This document shows, one piece after another, positions 61,801 through 63,000 of a DNA stretch of 64,000 nt. The translations under genes were made by a program, and so were the position numbers. The notes under the pieces are model-generated. The model was not told the origin of the DNA. It did not search any database and saw only the letters and a list, made by a program, of their open reading frames with translations. How positions within the stretch are numbered: position 1 is the stretch's first letter; each line of letters opens with the position of its first letter. Origin of the DNA: Ryuthela nishihirai (lineage: Eukaryota; Arthropoda; Arachnida; Araneae; Heptathelidae); NCBI GenBank assembly GCA_038380435.1, contig JAWZYU010000034.1, forward strand, positions 26,019,404 to 26,083,403. The letters are read 5' to 3'.

Positions 61801-63000
61801 TACACGAAAAAAATTCTGTAGTCTTTAAAATATTGTCTTTAAAAAACAGAACTTAAAAAAAAAGAAATGGTTACATTATAGAGCAACGTGAAATAGAGCA
61901 GACACATATTTAAAAGCACATAAAATTTTGTAGTCACATTTGGAAATAAACTGAAATTAATAGTCATATGTTCAACAGATCACGAACTTTGTACTTTAAA
62001 AGAACAAAGAGAATTCAAATTCAAAAGAACACAAAATTTCGTAGCAAAGGAACACAATGTGGATGTTGACTGCCATAGCTTATTTTTTAATGGTACGATG
62101 GACAGTCTTTGTGCATAAGCTTGTGGACATTCCCTCATTCAGTTCCAACGTTATCTGCCCCACGGTACCTCTGCAATTCCTTATAATGATGCGTAAAAGA
62201 ATATAAAATTTAATAATCTCGTCTTTAAAAGATCATAAATTTTACTGATCACATCTTTAAAAGTATTTAAAACGCTTTGAAAGAACATGAAATTGAGTAA
62301 TCACATCTTTAAAACAATAACGAATTTACCACGTTAGCTGTACAACCTTGGTAAATTCACATCTTTAAAAGATTATAATATTTACTTGTAACACTTTGAA
62401 AGAACATGAAATTCAGTAGTCACATCTTTAAAACAATAACGAATTTATTGATATTTAAAAGAACAGAAAATTTAGTAGTCACATCTTAAAAATTATATGA
62501 AACTTAATAATCTTTGAAAGAGCATAGGATTTTATAGTTACATTTTGAAACTAACTAGAAAAAATAGTCAAATTTTTAACAGAACAGGAACTTTAGTAGT
62601 AATAACTTTAAATGAACAAAAAAAAATCGTAATCACATTTGTAAAAGAACATGAAATTTACTAGGCACAACTTTAAACTACTACGAAATTGATTAGCCAC
62701 ATCTTTAAAACAAAAATGTGAAATGCAGTAATGACATCTATAAAAGGTTACGAAGTTTTAGTGGTTATATCTTTGAAGGAACACGAACTTTAGTAGTTGC
62801 ATTTTTTAAAGTTAATTAATTAATTAATCACCTTTTATAGCCTTCAGCATGCTCGATTCCATAGTTTATAATCTGTTCGAACTCTTTGAATTTGTCCTTA
62901 TCAGGGTTTTTCGTAATATTTCGTAATTTCACCATATGGTCATTAAAGAAAAGAACCAGATCTTCTGTTGTCTGCTTAATGTACATCCTTGATTTCGCCC
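7559..63000 (-). CDS. FUT8: FUT8-like alpha-1,6-fucosyltransferase, 7 C-terminal exons (5' exons outside window)
   Basis: This is the host gene of the window. FUT8 is a Golgi type II membrane enzyme that moves fucose from GDP-fucose to the innermost GlcNAc of N-glycans. The exons, in transcript order, are 62832-63000, 54654-54768, 45341-45593, 28475-28664, 17665-17841, 15570-15723 and 7559-7888. All junctions have AG acceptors and GT donors, and the phases are compatible across every intron. Together they encode about 461 residues, close to the human segment from about residue 120 to 575. Conserved features are the stem ending in L-Q-N-P, the W-W-x-x-Q-F motif, I-H-V-R-R-T-D-K (human R365/R366), the E-E-Y-M equivalent of Y382, A-T-D-E-P (human D409/D410), the D453 and S469 equivalents and a C-terminal SH3-like tail. 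The N-terminal anchor and coiled coil should lie beyond 64000. Introns reach about 17 kb and are filled with repeats. A divergent FUT8 paralog rather than the single orthologue is possible. Confidence 0.9.
8080..9091. mobile_element. hAT-like non-autonomous element (family H3) filled with degenerate repeats, copy 1
   Basis: Ends resemble imperfect inverted repeats: left CAGTGGCATAGCGAAGG, right (reverse complement) CAGGGTCGTAGCTATGG followed by a G-rich block. The interior is built from 'ttttgccaactccccaagat', 'ccataattttacagaaaaa' and 'tcccaatttttacatctcc' motifs in long degenerate repetition. The second copy at 48428-50230 has the same architecture. No target duplication was found for this copy. 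Confidence 0.6.
9092..9953. other. AT-rich intron, nothing recognised
   Basis: No ORF, exon-like segment or repeat family was recognised. It lies in the FUT8-like intron between exons 15570-15723 and 7559-7888. Confidence 0.5.
9954..10262 (+). mobile_element. 5' end of a Tc1-like transposon, truncated
   Basis: A TA-flanked terminus, cactacaggaaataaaaaatgc, is followed by a leader and then sequence translating L-T-D-F-E-R-G-M-S-V, the usual N-terminal helix start of Tc1 transposases. The element stops there and runs into an AT satellite, with gagcgtataat repeated at the junction. The rest of the transposase and the right end are missing. Confidence 0.6.
10262..10545. repeat. AT satellite, ~37-bp palindrome-rich unit, about 7 copies
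   Basis: The unit is tatattataatatataataa followed by tatatattattatactg, with variation mostly at actg/acgg. Almost pure A/T, and each unit can form a hairpin. Confidence 0.85.
10546..11860. other. AT-rich intron, nothing recognised
   Basis: Open frames at 11221-11484 (+) and 11565-11777 (-) are low-complexity, without homology signals. No repeat family or splice-flanked exon was recognised. Confidence 0.5.
11861..12239 (+). repeat. degenerate GTAA/GTGA/GTCA tetranucleotide tract
   Basis: The tract consists of gtcagtcagtcaataagtaa, gagtaagtaagtaagt and similar mixtures, with occasional gtgtgtgagtaagtaattca blocks. It runs directly into the 5' end of a truncated RTE copy. Confidence 0.8.
12240..12745 (+). 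mobile_element. RTE-like LINE, 5'-truncated 3' end, long open frame
   Basis: Plus-strand translation (open 12231-12716) gives R-I-H-L-K-T-K-I-R-L-Y-N-S-L-V-L-S-R, then R-L-R-W-S-G-H-V, K-R-G-R-P-R-M-R-W-A-D and L-A-W-R-T-K-L-H-G-L-V. This is the region after the RT domain in RTE-type elements. It ends in a GATGATGATGAT tail, a feature of this clade. It is the best preserved of the short copies here. Confidence 0.85.
12785..14776 (-). mobile_element. RTE-like LINE, minus orientation, broken by a SINE
   Basis: Read on the minus strand it runs from the pre-RT region (W-L-D-S-L-T-N-I-A-E-E-A-V-R near 14650) through a decayed RT to N-N-Y-R-L-A-N-K-V-M-N-S-V-P and R-K-R-G-R-P-R-M-R-W-A-D near 12790-13007. 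Many stops, frameshifts and a deletion around the RT palm. Its 3' end lies tail-to-tail with the plus-strand copy at 12240-12745, and its 5' side abuts the plus-strand copy at 14777. An S1 SINE with a 16-bp duplication sits inside. Confidence 0.82.
13501..13883 (-). mobile_element. S1 SINE, full length, 16-bp target duplication
   Basis: On the minus strand it runs from the gggggtggctcagtcggtag head through the core to the aaaacaacccaaccc tail, 383 bp. The target duplication CTCATCAACAGCCCTA is exact at 13485-13500 and 13884-13899, within the minus-strand RTE copy, so it is younger than that copy. Confidence 0.96.
14777..15082 (+). mobile_element. RTE-like LINE 3' end, 5'-truncated
   Basis: It translates R-L-L-W-F-G-H-V-A-R-L-D-N-F-K-L-A-N and K-Q-D-L-V-R-I with a frameshift, then L-H-G-L-V-G-P-P and a (GAT)n tail at about 15066-15084. 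It overlaps in content with the neighbouring minus-strand copy, so it is a separate insertion and not the other half of a twin-primed copy. Confidence 0.82.
15083..15435 (+). repeat. tandem array of S1 SINE tails, ~70-80-bp units, 5 copies
   Basis: Each unit holds 'tgacttggccatttagccca', 'ttgtgtgcaaaaa' and 'gccgttcagaggtaaaac' variants, the last ~75 bp of the S1 SINE, without head or core. The units are separated by 'aaaccagctcagcttg' spacers. Confidence 0.85.
15570..15723 (-). CDS. FUT8: FUT8-like exon: D453/S469 catalytic segment
   Basis: The exon has 154 nt, with acceptor ctttcag and donor CTGGG/gtaagt. It encodes F-P-S-Y-T-F-I-Y-N to L-V-C-T-L-S-S-G. The second half aligns without gaps to human FUT8 430-470: R-Y (R441), the aspartate equivalent to D453, and S-S at 468-469 are all kept. 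Human L452 is replaced by A. It ends in phase 0, joining to L-C-R-V-A-Y-E in the last exon. Confidence 0.93.
15958..16120 (-). mobile_element. S1 SINE fragment, internally deleted
   Basis: Starts gggttgttttacctatgagc (tail side), then jumps to 'cccaagaccatcagtatctcctattgatc' near the core/head junction. Degraded. Confidence 0.65.
16124..16535 (-). mobile_element. S1 SINE, diverged, nearly complete
   Basis: Tail ttattttacctcttaccggc, core cccatccggcggacagtagc, B box (minus) in gcttggactcgaaccttgga and an A-box region near 16490-16530. A short extra segment (ccgtagcattctagaacaac) lies in the head. Confidence 0.78.
16893..17001. mobile_element. palindromic MITE P1, copy 2, internally deleted
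   Basis: TA-flanked, starting CAGTCGCTCAAAAAAATAGT and ending ttttttgagcgactg. Only 109 bp: most of the left arm and the CACGTG centre are lost, leaving mainly the right arm. Confidence 0.85.
17056..17230 (-). mobile_element. S1 SINE fragment: head and core only
   Basis: The minus-strand gggggtggctcagtcggtag head, a near-consensus body and the core up to gtcggatgggactcc; the tail half is missing. High similarity to complete copies suggests it is recent. Confidence 0.8.
17665..17841 (-). CDS. FUT8: FUT8-like exon: GDP-fucose-binding H-V-R-R-T-D-K motif
   Basis: This is the key catalytic exon: 177 nt, acceptor ccttttacag, donor AGAA/gtaaga. It opens with I-H-V-R-R-T-D-K, identical from the histidine on to the human motif containing R365 and R366. 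The exon also holds E-A-K-S-H-A-V-E-E-Y-M (E373 and Y382 equivalents) and V-F-V-A-T-D-E-P (D409; human D410 is E here). Both catalytic arginines are present, which suggests an active enzyme. It ends in phase 2; the next exon supplies one A to complete a lysine before F-P-S-Y. Confidence 0.95.
18175..18690 (+). repeat. 42-bp minisatellite, ~12 units
   Basis: Unit: aatgccattcctgtacttga followed by tgttcacaaacatttggaacag. Because 42 is a multiple of three, a stretch (18250-18468) reads as 14-residue repeats (D-V-H-K-P-L-E-M-N-A-F-R-I-L type), but the opposite strand is open too (18271-18453), so coding is not supported. One diverged unit pair recurs at 26408-26500. Confidence 0.85.
18896..22487 (+). 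mobile_element. RTE-like LINE, apparently full length, 13-bp target duplication
   Basis: The copy is 3592 bp and ends in a GATGATGATGATGAT tail. The target duplication AATAAGTGATTTC is exact at 18883-18895 and 22488-22500. A ~550-bp 5' leader precedes an endonuclease/reverse transcriptase frame. Endonuclease marks are S-W-N-V-R-T-L, L-Q-E-T, V-V-G-D-F-N-A-K and R-S-D-H-Y-L-V. RT marks are S-F-V-D-F-K-K-A-F-D-S-V, S-G-V-R-Q-S-C-I-L-S-P and L-D-Y-G-D-D (usual Y-A-D-D). R-L-R-W-F-G-H-V follows in the C-terminal region. Stops and shifts near 19923, 20180, 20500-20700, 21065, 21341 and 21770 make it inactive. It resembles the source of the smaller RTE copies in the window. Confidence 0.92.
19448..22455 (+). 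pseudogene. RTE-like endonuclease/reverse transcriptase ORF, broken
   Basis: An apurinic-type endonuclease occupies about 19586-20330, a linker with W-D-H-F and A-E-E-A-V-R follows, and the RT lies at about 20890-21770 in three frame segments. The C-terminal R-I-H-L-K-T-K-I-R to L-H-G-L-V-G-P-P region runs to 22455. The RT active-site alanine is glycine (Y-G-D-D). Intact proteins of this kind carry out target-primed reverse transcription. Confidence 0.88.
22729..23038 (-). mobile_element. S1 SINE with replaced middle
   Basis: The tail (ggctgttttaccgctgggc) to the ttctttaacgtgcaca segment is normal. Two near-identical 'tactctgca(c/a)aatatgctgcttaaag' blocks then replace the core, with aagcccatcggtgttccgta between them. 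The head is reduced to accgactgagtcacccccgcc. Confidence 0.78.
23146..23415 (+). mobile_element. S1 SINE with templated hairpin in its middle
   Basis: The head is absent; the copy starts at ccccgccctgcacacggtca. After gtgcacgttaa the usual 'agaacacgctggatgg...' segment is replaced by two copies of tgggatccaattagtcgtta-type sequence. A perfect 16-bp inverted repeat, gttgggggagggacat / atgtccctcccccaac, follows at about 23300-23333 with a 2-base loop. The tail is normal. Confidence 0.8.
23807..24160 (+). pseudogene. LINE ORF1 fragment (RNA-binding domain)
   Basis: The 117-codon open frame has a helical start (I-L-K-Q-Y-I-E-D-L), then K-V-E-I-P-G-I-P-E-Q and D-E-I-I-T-V-H-R-I, then P-I-I-V-R-F-Q-D. 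This is the pattern of LINE ORF1 proteins that bind RNA and trimerise. The N-terminal part lies in other frames upstream. Near-identical sequence recurs at 27147-27353. Confidence 0.7.
25541..25677 (+). repeat. three tandem GTTACGAGAGA units closed by a perfect 24-bp hairpin
   Basis: The 'gttacgagagac...catggttttat' unit is repeated three times, and the last one is followed by its exact inverse. The arm 25629-25652 pairs with 25654-25677, with a loop of one base (A25653). Confidence 0.9.
26408..26500 (+). repeat. two diverged units of the 42-bp minisatellite
   Basis: 'aatgccattccggtgcttgatgtt' and 'gctgtggtacttgatgtttccg' match the 42-bp unit of the array at 18175-18690, 8 kb away. Confidence 0.6.
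26566..26740 (+). mobile_element. possible tRNA-derived SINE head of another family
   Basis: 'tgatgtagtgattagcgtacctgactactaatgcatcgggccgatcc' has the spacing of tRNA A and B boxes with CGGGCCGATCC. It is followed by unrelated sequence with no clear end. Only a fragment is supported. Confidence 0.35.
27147..27353 (+). mobile_element. second copy of the CR1-like ORF1 segment
   Basis: Nearly identical to 23663-23915, including the non-coding 'ctttatttatgccttagtat' stretch inside it, but lacking about 30 bp ('catgatcttagtgaattg...'). It ends abruptly at the tail of a minus-strand SINE. Confidence 0.8.
27358..27700 (-). mobile_element. S1 SINE, diverged
   Basis: Tail ctctgaatggcactttcttg, core ctcatccgatggacagcgta, and a head with gactgagactcccatcc. 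Complete but old. Confidence 0.75.
27842..28062. mobile_element. two S1 SINE heads fused head-out in opposite orientation
   Basis: 27842-27935 is a plus-strand tRNA-like head (ggtggcacagtcggtagcgt, cagttcccaggttcc). 27937-28062 is the same region on the minus strand (aattacgagcctggcacgct). They join within the 'ccaacgttgagat' segment without core or tail. Confidence 0.78.
28066..28425 (-). mobile_element. S1 SINE close to an exon donor site
   Basis: Tail gcctctgagcggcacttg, core gtccattcgacggacgtacc, and 'gcggatataaatttcaaccctgacgcgg' before the head is lost. A ~20-bp inverted repeat (aagaactttttt / aaaaagttct) lies in the middle. Its end is about 50 bp from the donor at 28474. Confidence 0.78.
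28475..28664 (-). CDS. FUT8: FUT8-like exon: W-W-x-x-Q-F block
   Basis: The exon has 190 nt, with acceptor attgttttag and donor GCTGG/gtaagt. It encodes a segment with R-L-V-R-I-H-D-N-P, then A-W-W-Y-G-Q-F-M-Y-Y-L-M-R-P, ending in V-A-G. It aligns with human R-L-V-R-V-H-G-D-P-A-V-W-W-V-S-Q-F through H-P-V-I-G. The last two bases (GG) join the first A of the next exon to make the glycine before I-H-V-R-R-T-D-K. A SINE lies within about 50 bp downstream of the donor, and a SINE-rich tract follows. Confidence 0.92.
28665..29449. other. intron, nothing firm
   Basis: A short 'acgaataatgagg' micro-repeat is present at 28990-29080 (three units). No exon or recognised repeat otherwise. Confidence 0.45.
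29450..30537 (+). pseudogene. LINE ORF1 copy (PHD-like finger, coiled coil, RNA-binding C-terminus)
   Basis: A decayed plus-strand frame. The N-terminal part has paired cysteines (V-K-C-E..., W-K-C-E-L) like the PHD-type fingers of some LINE ORF1s. Helical sequence with L-N-K-G-L-M-L-E-L-T-K-M-K-K-S-L-E follows, then V-D-Y-L-E-E-Y-S-R-N-S-N-L-E-I-V-G-V-P and the open end 30303-30536 with S-K-V-Y-H-I-E-Y-L and Y-K-F-L-W-T-K-D-G-K-V-F-I-R-K. It faces the related minus-strand LINE that begins right after it. Confidence 0.75.
32221..32639 (+). repeat. left terminal inverted repeat of the hAT
   Basis: Matches the reverse complement of 38284-38700 almost base for base, apart from a few changes (for example the poly-C tract at 32266-32274). 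Built of internal sub-repeats of about 150-170 bp. Confidence 0.92.
32860..34970. other. hAT interior, left part, no recognised coding sequence
   Basis: Short open frames at 33158-33376 and 33523-33726 (minus) have no domain signature. The fourth terminal sub-repeat ends near 32870. Nothing else was recognised. Confidence 0.4.
34974..35276 (+). CDS. short BED zinc-finger protein of the hAT element
   Basis: The frame is open from 34923; the start M-E-A-R-C-Q-N-M at 34974 gives 100 residues plus stop and fits better than 34923, whose extra residues look untranslated. Sequence R-G-R-K-S-D-P-I-W-N-G-F-K-K-Y, then C-L-Q-C (the C-x2-C pair) and G-L-V-P-R-L-K-S-H-Q-C (H/C ligands) is the BED finger of hAT transposases, which binds the transposon ends. 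A helical tail (I-R-R-Y-L-I-V-I-Q-S-H-L-K-A-L-R) follows, then a stop. Intact while the rest of the transposase is not recognised. It could be a first exon, or a DNA-binding-only protein. Confidence 0.7.
   Translation: MEARCQNMRGRKSDPIWNGFKKYPKSKGFRAVCLQCNKDIIGLVPRLKSHQCKEKAITSWLDQQIASVMNSSEPDKIRRYLIVIQSHLKALRDQSFNVND
35277..37563. other. hAT interior between BED ORF and C-terminal remnant
   Basis: This is where the catalytic transposase domain should lie, but no frame with its motifs was found. A 15-bp inverted repeat (tttgtatgttaatga / tcattaacatacaaa) is at about 36612-36646. Introns with short exons are possible but were not resolved. Confidence 0.4.
37564..37893 (+). pseudogene. hAT transposase C-terminal dimerisation region, frameshifted
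   Basis: From M-S-P-V-K-R-S-R-N near 37564 the frame reads to C-L-C-L-P-G-S-N-A-P, then breaks at a run of seven C bases (37705-37720). The next frame continues E-R-V-F-S-L-L-N-N-M-W-T-N-E-K-N and, after another shift, C-N-F-D-M-N-C-I-E-F-Y-E-F-L to a stop at about 37892. P-G-S-N-A-x-x-E-R-V-F-S is the signature of the hAT dimerisation domain. The poly-C run points to a slippage frameshift. Confidence 0.82.
38284..38700 (-). repeat. right terminal inverted repeat of the hAT
   Basis: Reverse complement of 32221-32639. Ends ...cactcttctgtttaactac at the target duplication. Confidence 0.92.
40254..42302 (+). pseudogene. KRBA2/SCAND3-like DDE integrase gene, broken
   Basis: The order is as in the KRBA2-like family: N-terminal M-K-K-R-F-F-A-N-L, a frameshift near 40393 before D-Y-R-I-I-Q-R-Y-D-V-L, H-L-S-I-G-H-G-G-R-D (HHCC finger; its first cysteine in L-C-E-P, the second after the SINE), K-K-G-I-V-V-K-P-I-I-S, K-V-D-L-I-D-Y-Q-S-Q (first D), S-D-N-G-R-E-F (second D), S-Q-G-S-V-E (E, about 36 residues on), W-S-E-G-V-R-F-V-Q, and S-P-Y-E-A-M-F-G. 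A C-terminal part, 41589-42302, has C-x2-C pairs and the cysteine-rich C-D-C-K-S-K-C-T-T-N-R-C-A-C-C. Damage: the SINE, a ~7-codon deletion near 41088 before S-D-N, a +1 shift near 41265, and a stop near 41478. Confidence 0.88.
40638..40850 (+). mobile_element. tRNA-Ser/Leu-type SINE (family S2), inside the integrase gene
   Basis: The head cgtggccgagtggttagcac and gggttcgagccct are A- and B-box-like. The body tctgctgaggtcctgccatc to gcagctgcttgaggg is followed by a T/A-rich tail. It separates the two cysteines of the integrase zinc finger. Other copies: 54997-55205 (-), 55328-55512 (+), 60545-60722 (+). Confidence 0.9.
43205..43418. repeat. short repeats and a perfect 31-bp hairpin in LINE ORF1
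   Basis: 'tttactgcatgcaatcatt', 'tgcatgctggatcag' and 'catcgcatttaactgc' recur in direct and inverted order. The last part is a perfect inverted repeat, 43350-43380 with 43388-43418, loop ATTTAAC. Confidence 0.9.
44281..44375 (+). repeat. S2-like tRNA head fragment and a 30-bp direct repeat
   Basis: 'cgtccccgtggccgagtggta' resembles the S2 head. It is followed by two copies of ccacgtttcctatcttgtga plus atggaatagt at about 44309-44374. Confidence 0.6.
44388..45140. mobile_element. S1 SINE mosaic with four orientation switches
   Basis: 44388-44638 is minus (tail to core). 44639-44715 is plus (ttgacaggaggttaccttct to ctcagtcttcgatgg). 44716-44957 is minus (tccgtcaaaaccatccag to the head gaactgagtcacctccgcc). 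44958-45133 is plus (gcacattaaagagcatactgg to the tail gaacggtaaaact). The switch points fall in the same middle part of the SINE. Confidence 0.8.
45341..45593 (-). CDS. FUT8: FUT8-like exon: start of catalytic domain
   Basis: The exon opens in phase 0 after a tcatcag acceptor with N-P-Q-N-C-S-D-A, the counterpart of human N-P-K-D-C-S-K-A. It carries two conserved blocks: the cysteine/histidine-bearing L-L-C-D-L-A...V-H-D-V-L-W-C-F, and K-W-H-Y-T-T-A-K-W. The donor chosen is CATATA/gtaaga, giving 253 nt and phase 1. That fits the next exon, which begins with two bases of a split codon. The reading frame stays open past this donor to about 45198, so a longer exon cannot be ruled out, but no downstream GT gave both a good site and the right phase. 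The stretch before the next exon is about 15 residues shorter than in human FUT8. Confidence 0.85.
45785..46155 (-). mobile_element. S1 SINE, diverged, nearly full length
   Basis: Tail gggtcgttttatctctgagg, 'tttaacgtgcacaggg', core partly deleted (cttaatgtcatatggtgg), head gagtctgatgcgctaccaac. 3' to exon 45341-45593 on the plus strand. Confidence 0.8.
46203..46475 (-). mobile_element. S1 SINE, head missing
   Basis: Tail gttgttttacctctgagcga, middle, and a shortened core ending near 'cgaaggcaaggttgatgtttagaggagatatatctg'. Confidence 0.7.
46622..47135 (+). mobile_element. S1 SINE interrupted by an AT-rich insert
   Basis: Head gttcagtcagtagcgcacaa, a duplicated 'cccaggttcaagtccc...caggttcaaggctgg', core gtccgttggatggaatatta to 46870. 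About 100 bp of (ATAAT)-rich sequence (46880-46975) follows, then 'acaagctggatggcctagac' to the tail aaaacaacccaaccc at 47135. Confidence 0.78.
47265..47990 (+). mobile_element. S1 SINE remnant holding a 34-bp minisatellite
   Basis: Head ggtttggctcagtcggtagc, then unrelated sequence. The array (47446-47955) occupies the position of the SINE's 'cccccaaccttctctgagcc' segment, and a tail-like 'gtgcttttgaccaggc' follows. Confidence 0.6.
47446..47955 (+). repeat. 34-bp minisatellite, 15 copies, derived from a SINE tail
   Basis: Unit: tttttctctcaaccttctct then gaatcctcgagtcc. It corresponds to the S1 consensus 'cccccaaccttctctgagccttcggggtcc'. Most units are identical; variants include cattttctg, cctactctg and ccacgag. 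High identity indicates a recent expansion. Confidence 0.92.
48050..50760 (+). mobile_element. jockey/I-type LINE 3' part (RNase H and zinc knuckle), split by a hAT-like element
   Basis: Plus strand: I-I-A-W-V-P-A-H-I-R-I-K-G-N-E-A-V near 48300-48350 is the end of an RNase H domain. After the insertion, M-K-F-N-S-M-Y-L-N-E-R and C-V-Q-C-K-D-Q-K-L-I-H-I-L-L-x-C-P-E-Y (a C-x2-C-x-H-x4-C knuckle) follow at about 50396-50520. The RT and earlier parts are missing. Confidence 0.7.
48428..50230. mobile_element. hAT-like element (family H3) filled with degenerate repeats, copy 2, 8-bp duplication
   Basis: Exact direct repeat CTAAACAT at 48420-48427 and 50231-50238. Ends AGGGGCGTAGCGAAGG and, reverse complemented, GCAGGGGCGAAGCTATGGGG. 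The interior is dozens of copies of 'ttttgccaactcccc', 'aagattttgccaagtcactc' and 'ccataattttacagaaaaa' in a long, degenerate higher-order order. The many open frames on both strands (49083-50002) come from this repetition and are not genes. Confidence 0.85.
51026..52050 (+). pseudogene. LINE reverse transcriptase domain, one in-frame stop
   Basis: Two open segments, 51042-51407 and 51516-52052, are in one frame, separated by a TAG and then joined by readable RT sequence. The Y-A-D-D box is intact. Codon use is very A/T-biased compared with the FUT8-like exons. Confidence 0.85.
52248..52817 (+). pseudogene. LINE RNase H domain
   Basis: 189 codons open with D (Y-K-D-G), E (Q-A-E-M), D (F-S-D-S) and D (E-N-E-H-V-D) in the usual spacing, ending at a TAG. 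RNase H removes the RNA strand of the RNA/DNA hybrid during retrotransposition. Confidence 0.85.
53815..53915 (+). repeat. ~26-bp tandem repeat, 4 units
   Basis: Unit: cattcttgtacaatttttaa plus atccc. Confidence 0.85.
54654..54768 (-). CDS. FUT8: FUT8-like exon: end of stem region
   Basis: The exon has 115 nt. Its first G completes an arginine codon from the previous exon, and 38 codons follow, starting I-I-V-K-E-F-E-E-L and ending L-Y-H-L-Q. The acceptor is ttacctcag and the donor CTACAG/gtaatg. It aligns with human S-I-M-T-D-L-Y-Y-L through R-R-I-T-Y-L-Q, including the run of charged residues K-K-E-K-K-L-L-E-D before the conserved L-Q. It ends in phase 0, matching the next exon, which opens N-P-Q-N-C. 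Confidence 0.85.
54997..55205 (-). mobile_element. S2 SINE, minus orientation
   Basis: Reverse of the S2 consensus: head ccgtcccgtggccgagtggt at the right, body to cagctgcttgagggg at the left, then an A/T tail. Confidence 0.92.
55328..55512 (+). mobile_element. S2 SINE, plus orientation, deleted in the anticodon region
   Basis: Head gccgtctcgtggccgagtgg, lacking about 14 bp ('gatctaagggacctg'), then ggttcgagtcccggataagg and a full body. It lies head-to-head with the minus copy 120 bp away. Confidence 0.9.
55540..55835 (+). mobile_element. S1 SINE, partial head
   Basis: Starts ctgcagttcccatttacgag, has the core tccattggatgggacgtaaa, and the tail gtgctgctcagac. The A-box part and the gtgcacgttaaagaacac segment are missing. 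Confidence 0.78.
56330..57125 (-). pseudogene. Tc1 transposase, frameshifted
   Basis: Minus strand: N-terminal paired helices 56835-57095 (L-T-R-I-V-R-T-D-R, L-H-R-L-S-F-G-S-R-R-P), then 56421-56687 with G-G-G-S-V-M-A-W-G-V-F-S, an intact Q-Q-D-N near 56490, and P-D-L-N-P-I-E-N near 56370 followed by a 1-base shift. The DD34E metal-binding residues D2 and E are visible. The gene needs several shifts and is dead. Confidence 0.85.
57163..57548 (+). mobile_element. S1 SINE, full length, 12-bp target duplication, inside Tc1
   Basis: 386 bp with an intact A box (tggctcaattggtagcgcac), B-box-like ggtttgagtccc, core cgtccgtcggatgggacgtt and tail gaggtaaacaatccaatcca. Target duplication GTCCCATCCGTC is exact at 57151-57162 and 57549-57560. 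Close to the family consensus, so a recent insertion. Confidence 0.97.
57825..58440 (+). mobile_element. S1 SINE interrupted by ~260 bp of other sequence
   Basis: Head gatgctcagtctgtagcgcg to the core catccatcagatgggatgat, then about 57960-58225 is unrelated sequence with a poly-C run (58166-58182) and CCA repeats. The SINE resumes with tgaccccgtgatcaggagac to the tail gttcagagataaaaaaac. Confidence 0.7.
58593..59692 (-). mobile_element. second Tc1-like transposon, degraded TIRs
   Basis: Right end: reverse complement of CACTGAATGGAAAAATTATT next to TATA. Left end: tatacgtttatagcaaatta, sharing aaattattatata with it. About 1.1 kb, minus-strand transposase. Confidence 0.8.
58625..59553 (-). 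pseudogene. Tc1 transposase lacking a catalytic aspartate
   Basis: Minus strand: helix-turn-helix part 59347-59553 (S-E-F-D-S-G-K-I-V, I-T-S-A-V-E-L-S-G-S-P), middle 59048-59434 (F-A-K-A-Y-R-N-W, V-W-C-K-S-H), then F-Q-Q-G-S-A-T-P-H at about 58935, where the family has Q-Q-D-N, so the second catalytic D is G. P-R-S-S-D-L-N-P-I-E-N-L-W-D at about 58800-58840 keeps the E. Frameshifts join three open segments. Confidence 0.88.
59693..60143. other. AT-rich intron, nothing recognised
   Basis: No gene or repeat family seen. Confidence 0.45.
60144..60476. mobile_element. pogo-like MITE, TA-flanked
   Basis: Ends CAGTGGACCCCCGATATAAC and, reverse complemented, CAGTGGACCTTCGTTATAGC, between TA dinucleotides. 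Interior GC-richer than its surroundings ('cgttataccgagcggcgcgg'). 333 bp, non-coding. Confidence 0.87.
60545..60722 (+). mobile_element. S2 SINE, missing the A box
   Basis: Begins near ggctattgcgcgtggctact, has gggttcaagccccggataag and a body to aacagctgcttgagggg, then a T-rich tail. Confidence 0.88.
60730..61318. other. AT-rich intron, nothing recognised
   Basis: No gene or repeat family seen. Confidence 0.45.
61321..61533. mobile_element. palindromic MITE P1, copy 3
   Basis: TA-flanked; CAGTCTCTAAAAAAAGTATC at the left and ttttttgagtgactg at the right, CACGTG centre. Both arms complete, without the duplication seen in copy 1. Confidence 0.88.
61730..62815 (+). repeat. degenerate ~35-45-bp minisatellite
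   Basis: Repeating 'gtagtcacatctttaaaa', 'gaacatgaaattta' and variants, with irregular spacing, reaching to about 15 bp from the donor of exon 62832-63000. Interrupted by a Tc1 fragment at 62042-62160. Confidence 0.78.
62042..62160 (-). mobile_element. internal Tc1 fragment without ends
   Basis: Similar to 59306-59420 of the second Tc1 (ggaacacaatgtggatgttg ... gcataagcttgtggacattc). No terminal repeats here. Confidence 0.8.
62832..63000 (-). CDS. FUT8: FUT8-like exon: stem / helical region
   Basis: This 169-nt exon has phase 2 at both ends. Two bases complete a codon, then 55 codons start A-K-S-R-M-Y-I-K and end G-Y-K-R. The acceptor is a pyrimidine-rich stretch ending in CCAG; the donor is AAAAG/gtgatt. 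It aligns with the FUT8 helical segment G-A-K-E-L-W-F-F to H-H-E-R-S-I-M. The residues are mostly helical and charged, with the L-V-L-F-F-N-D pattern in place of human L-W-F-F-L-Q-S. It is the most 5' exon recognised here; nothing in 63001-64000 matches the preceding N-terminal coiled coil. Confidence 0.82.
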
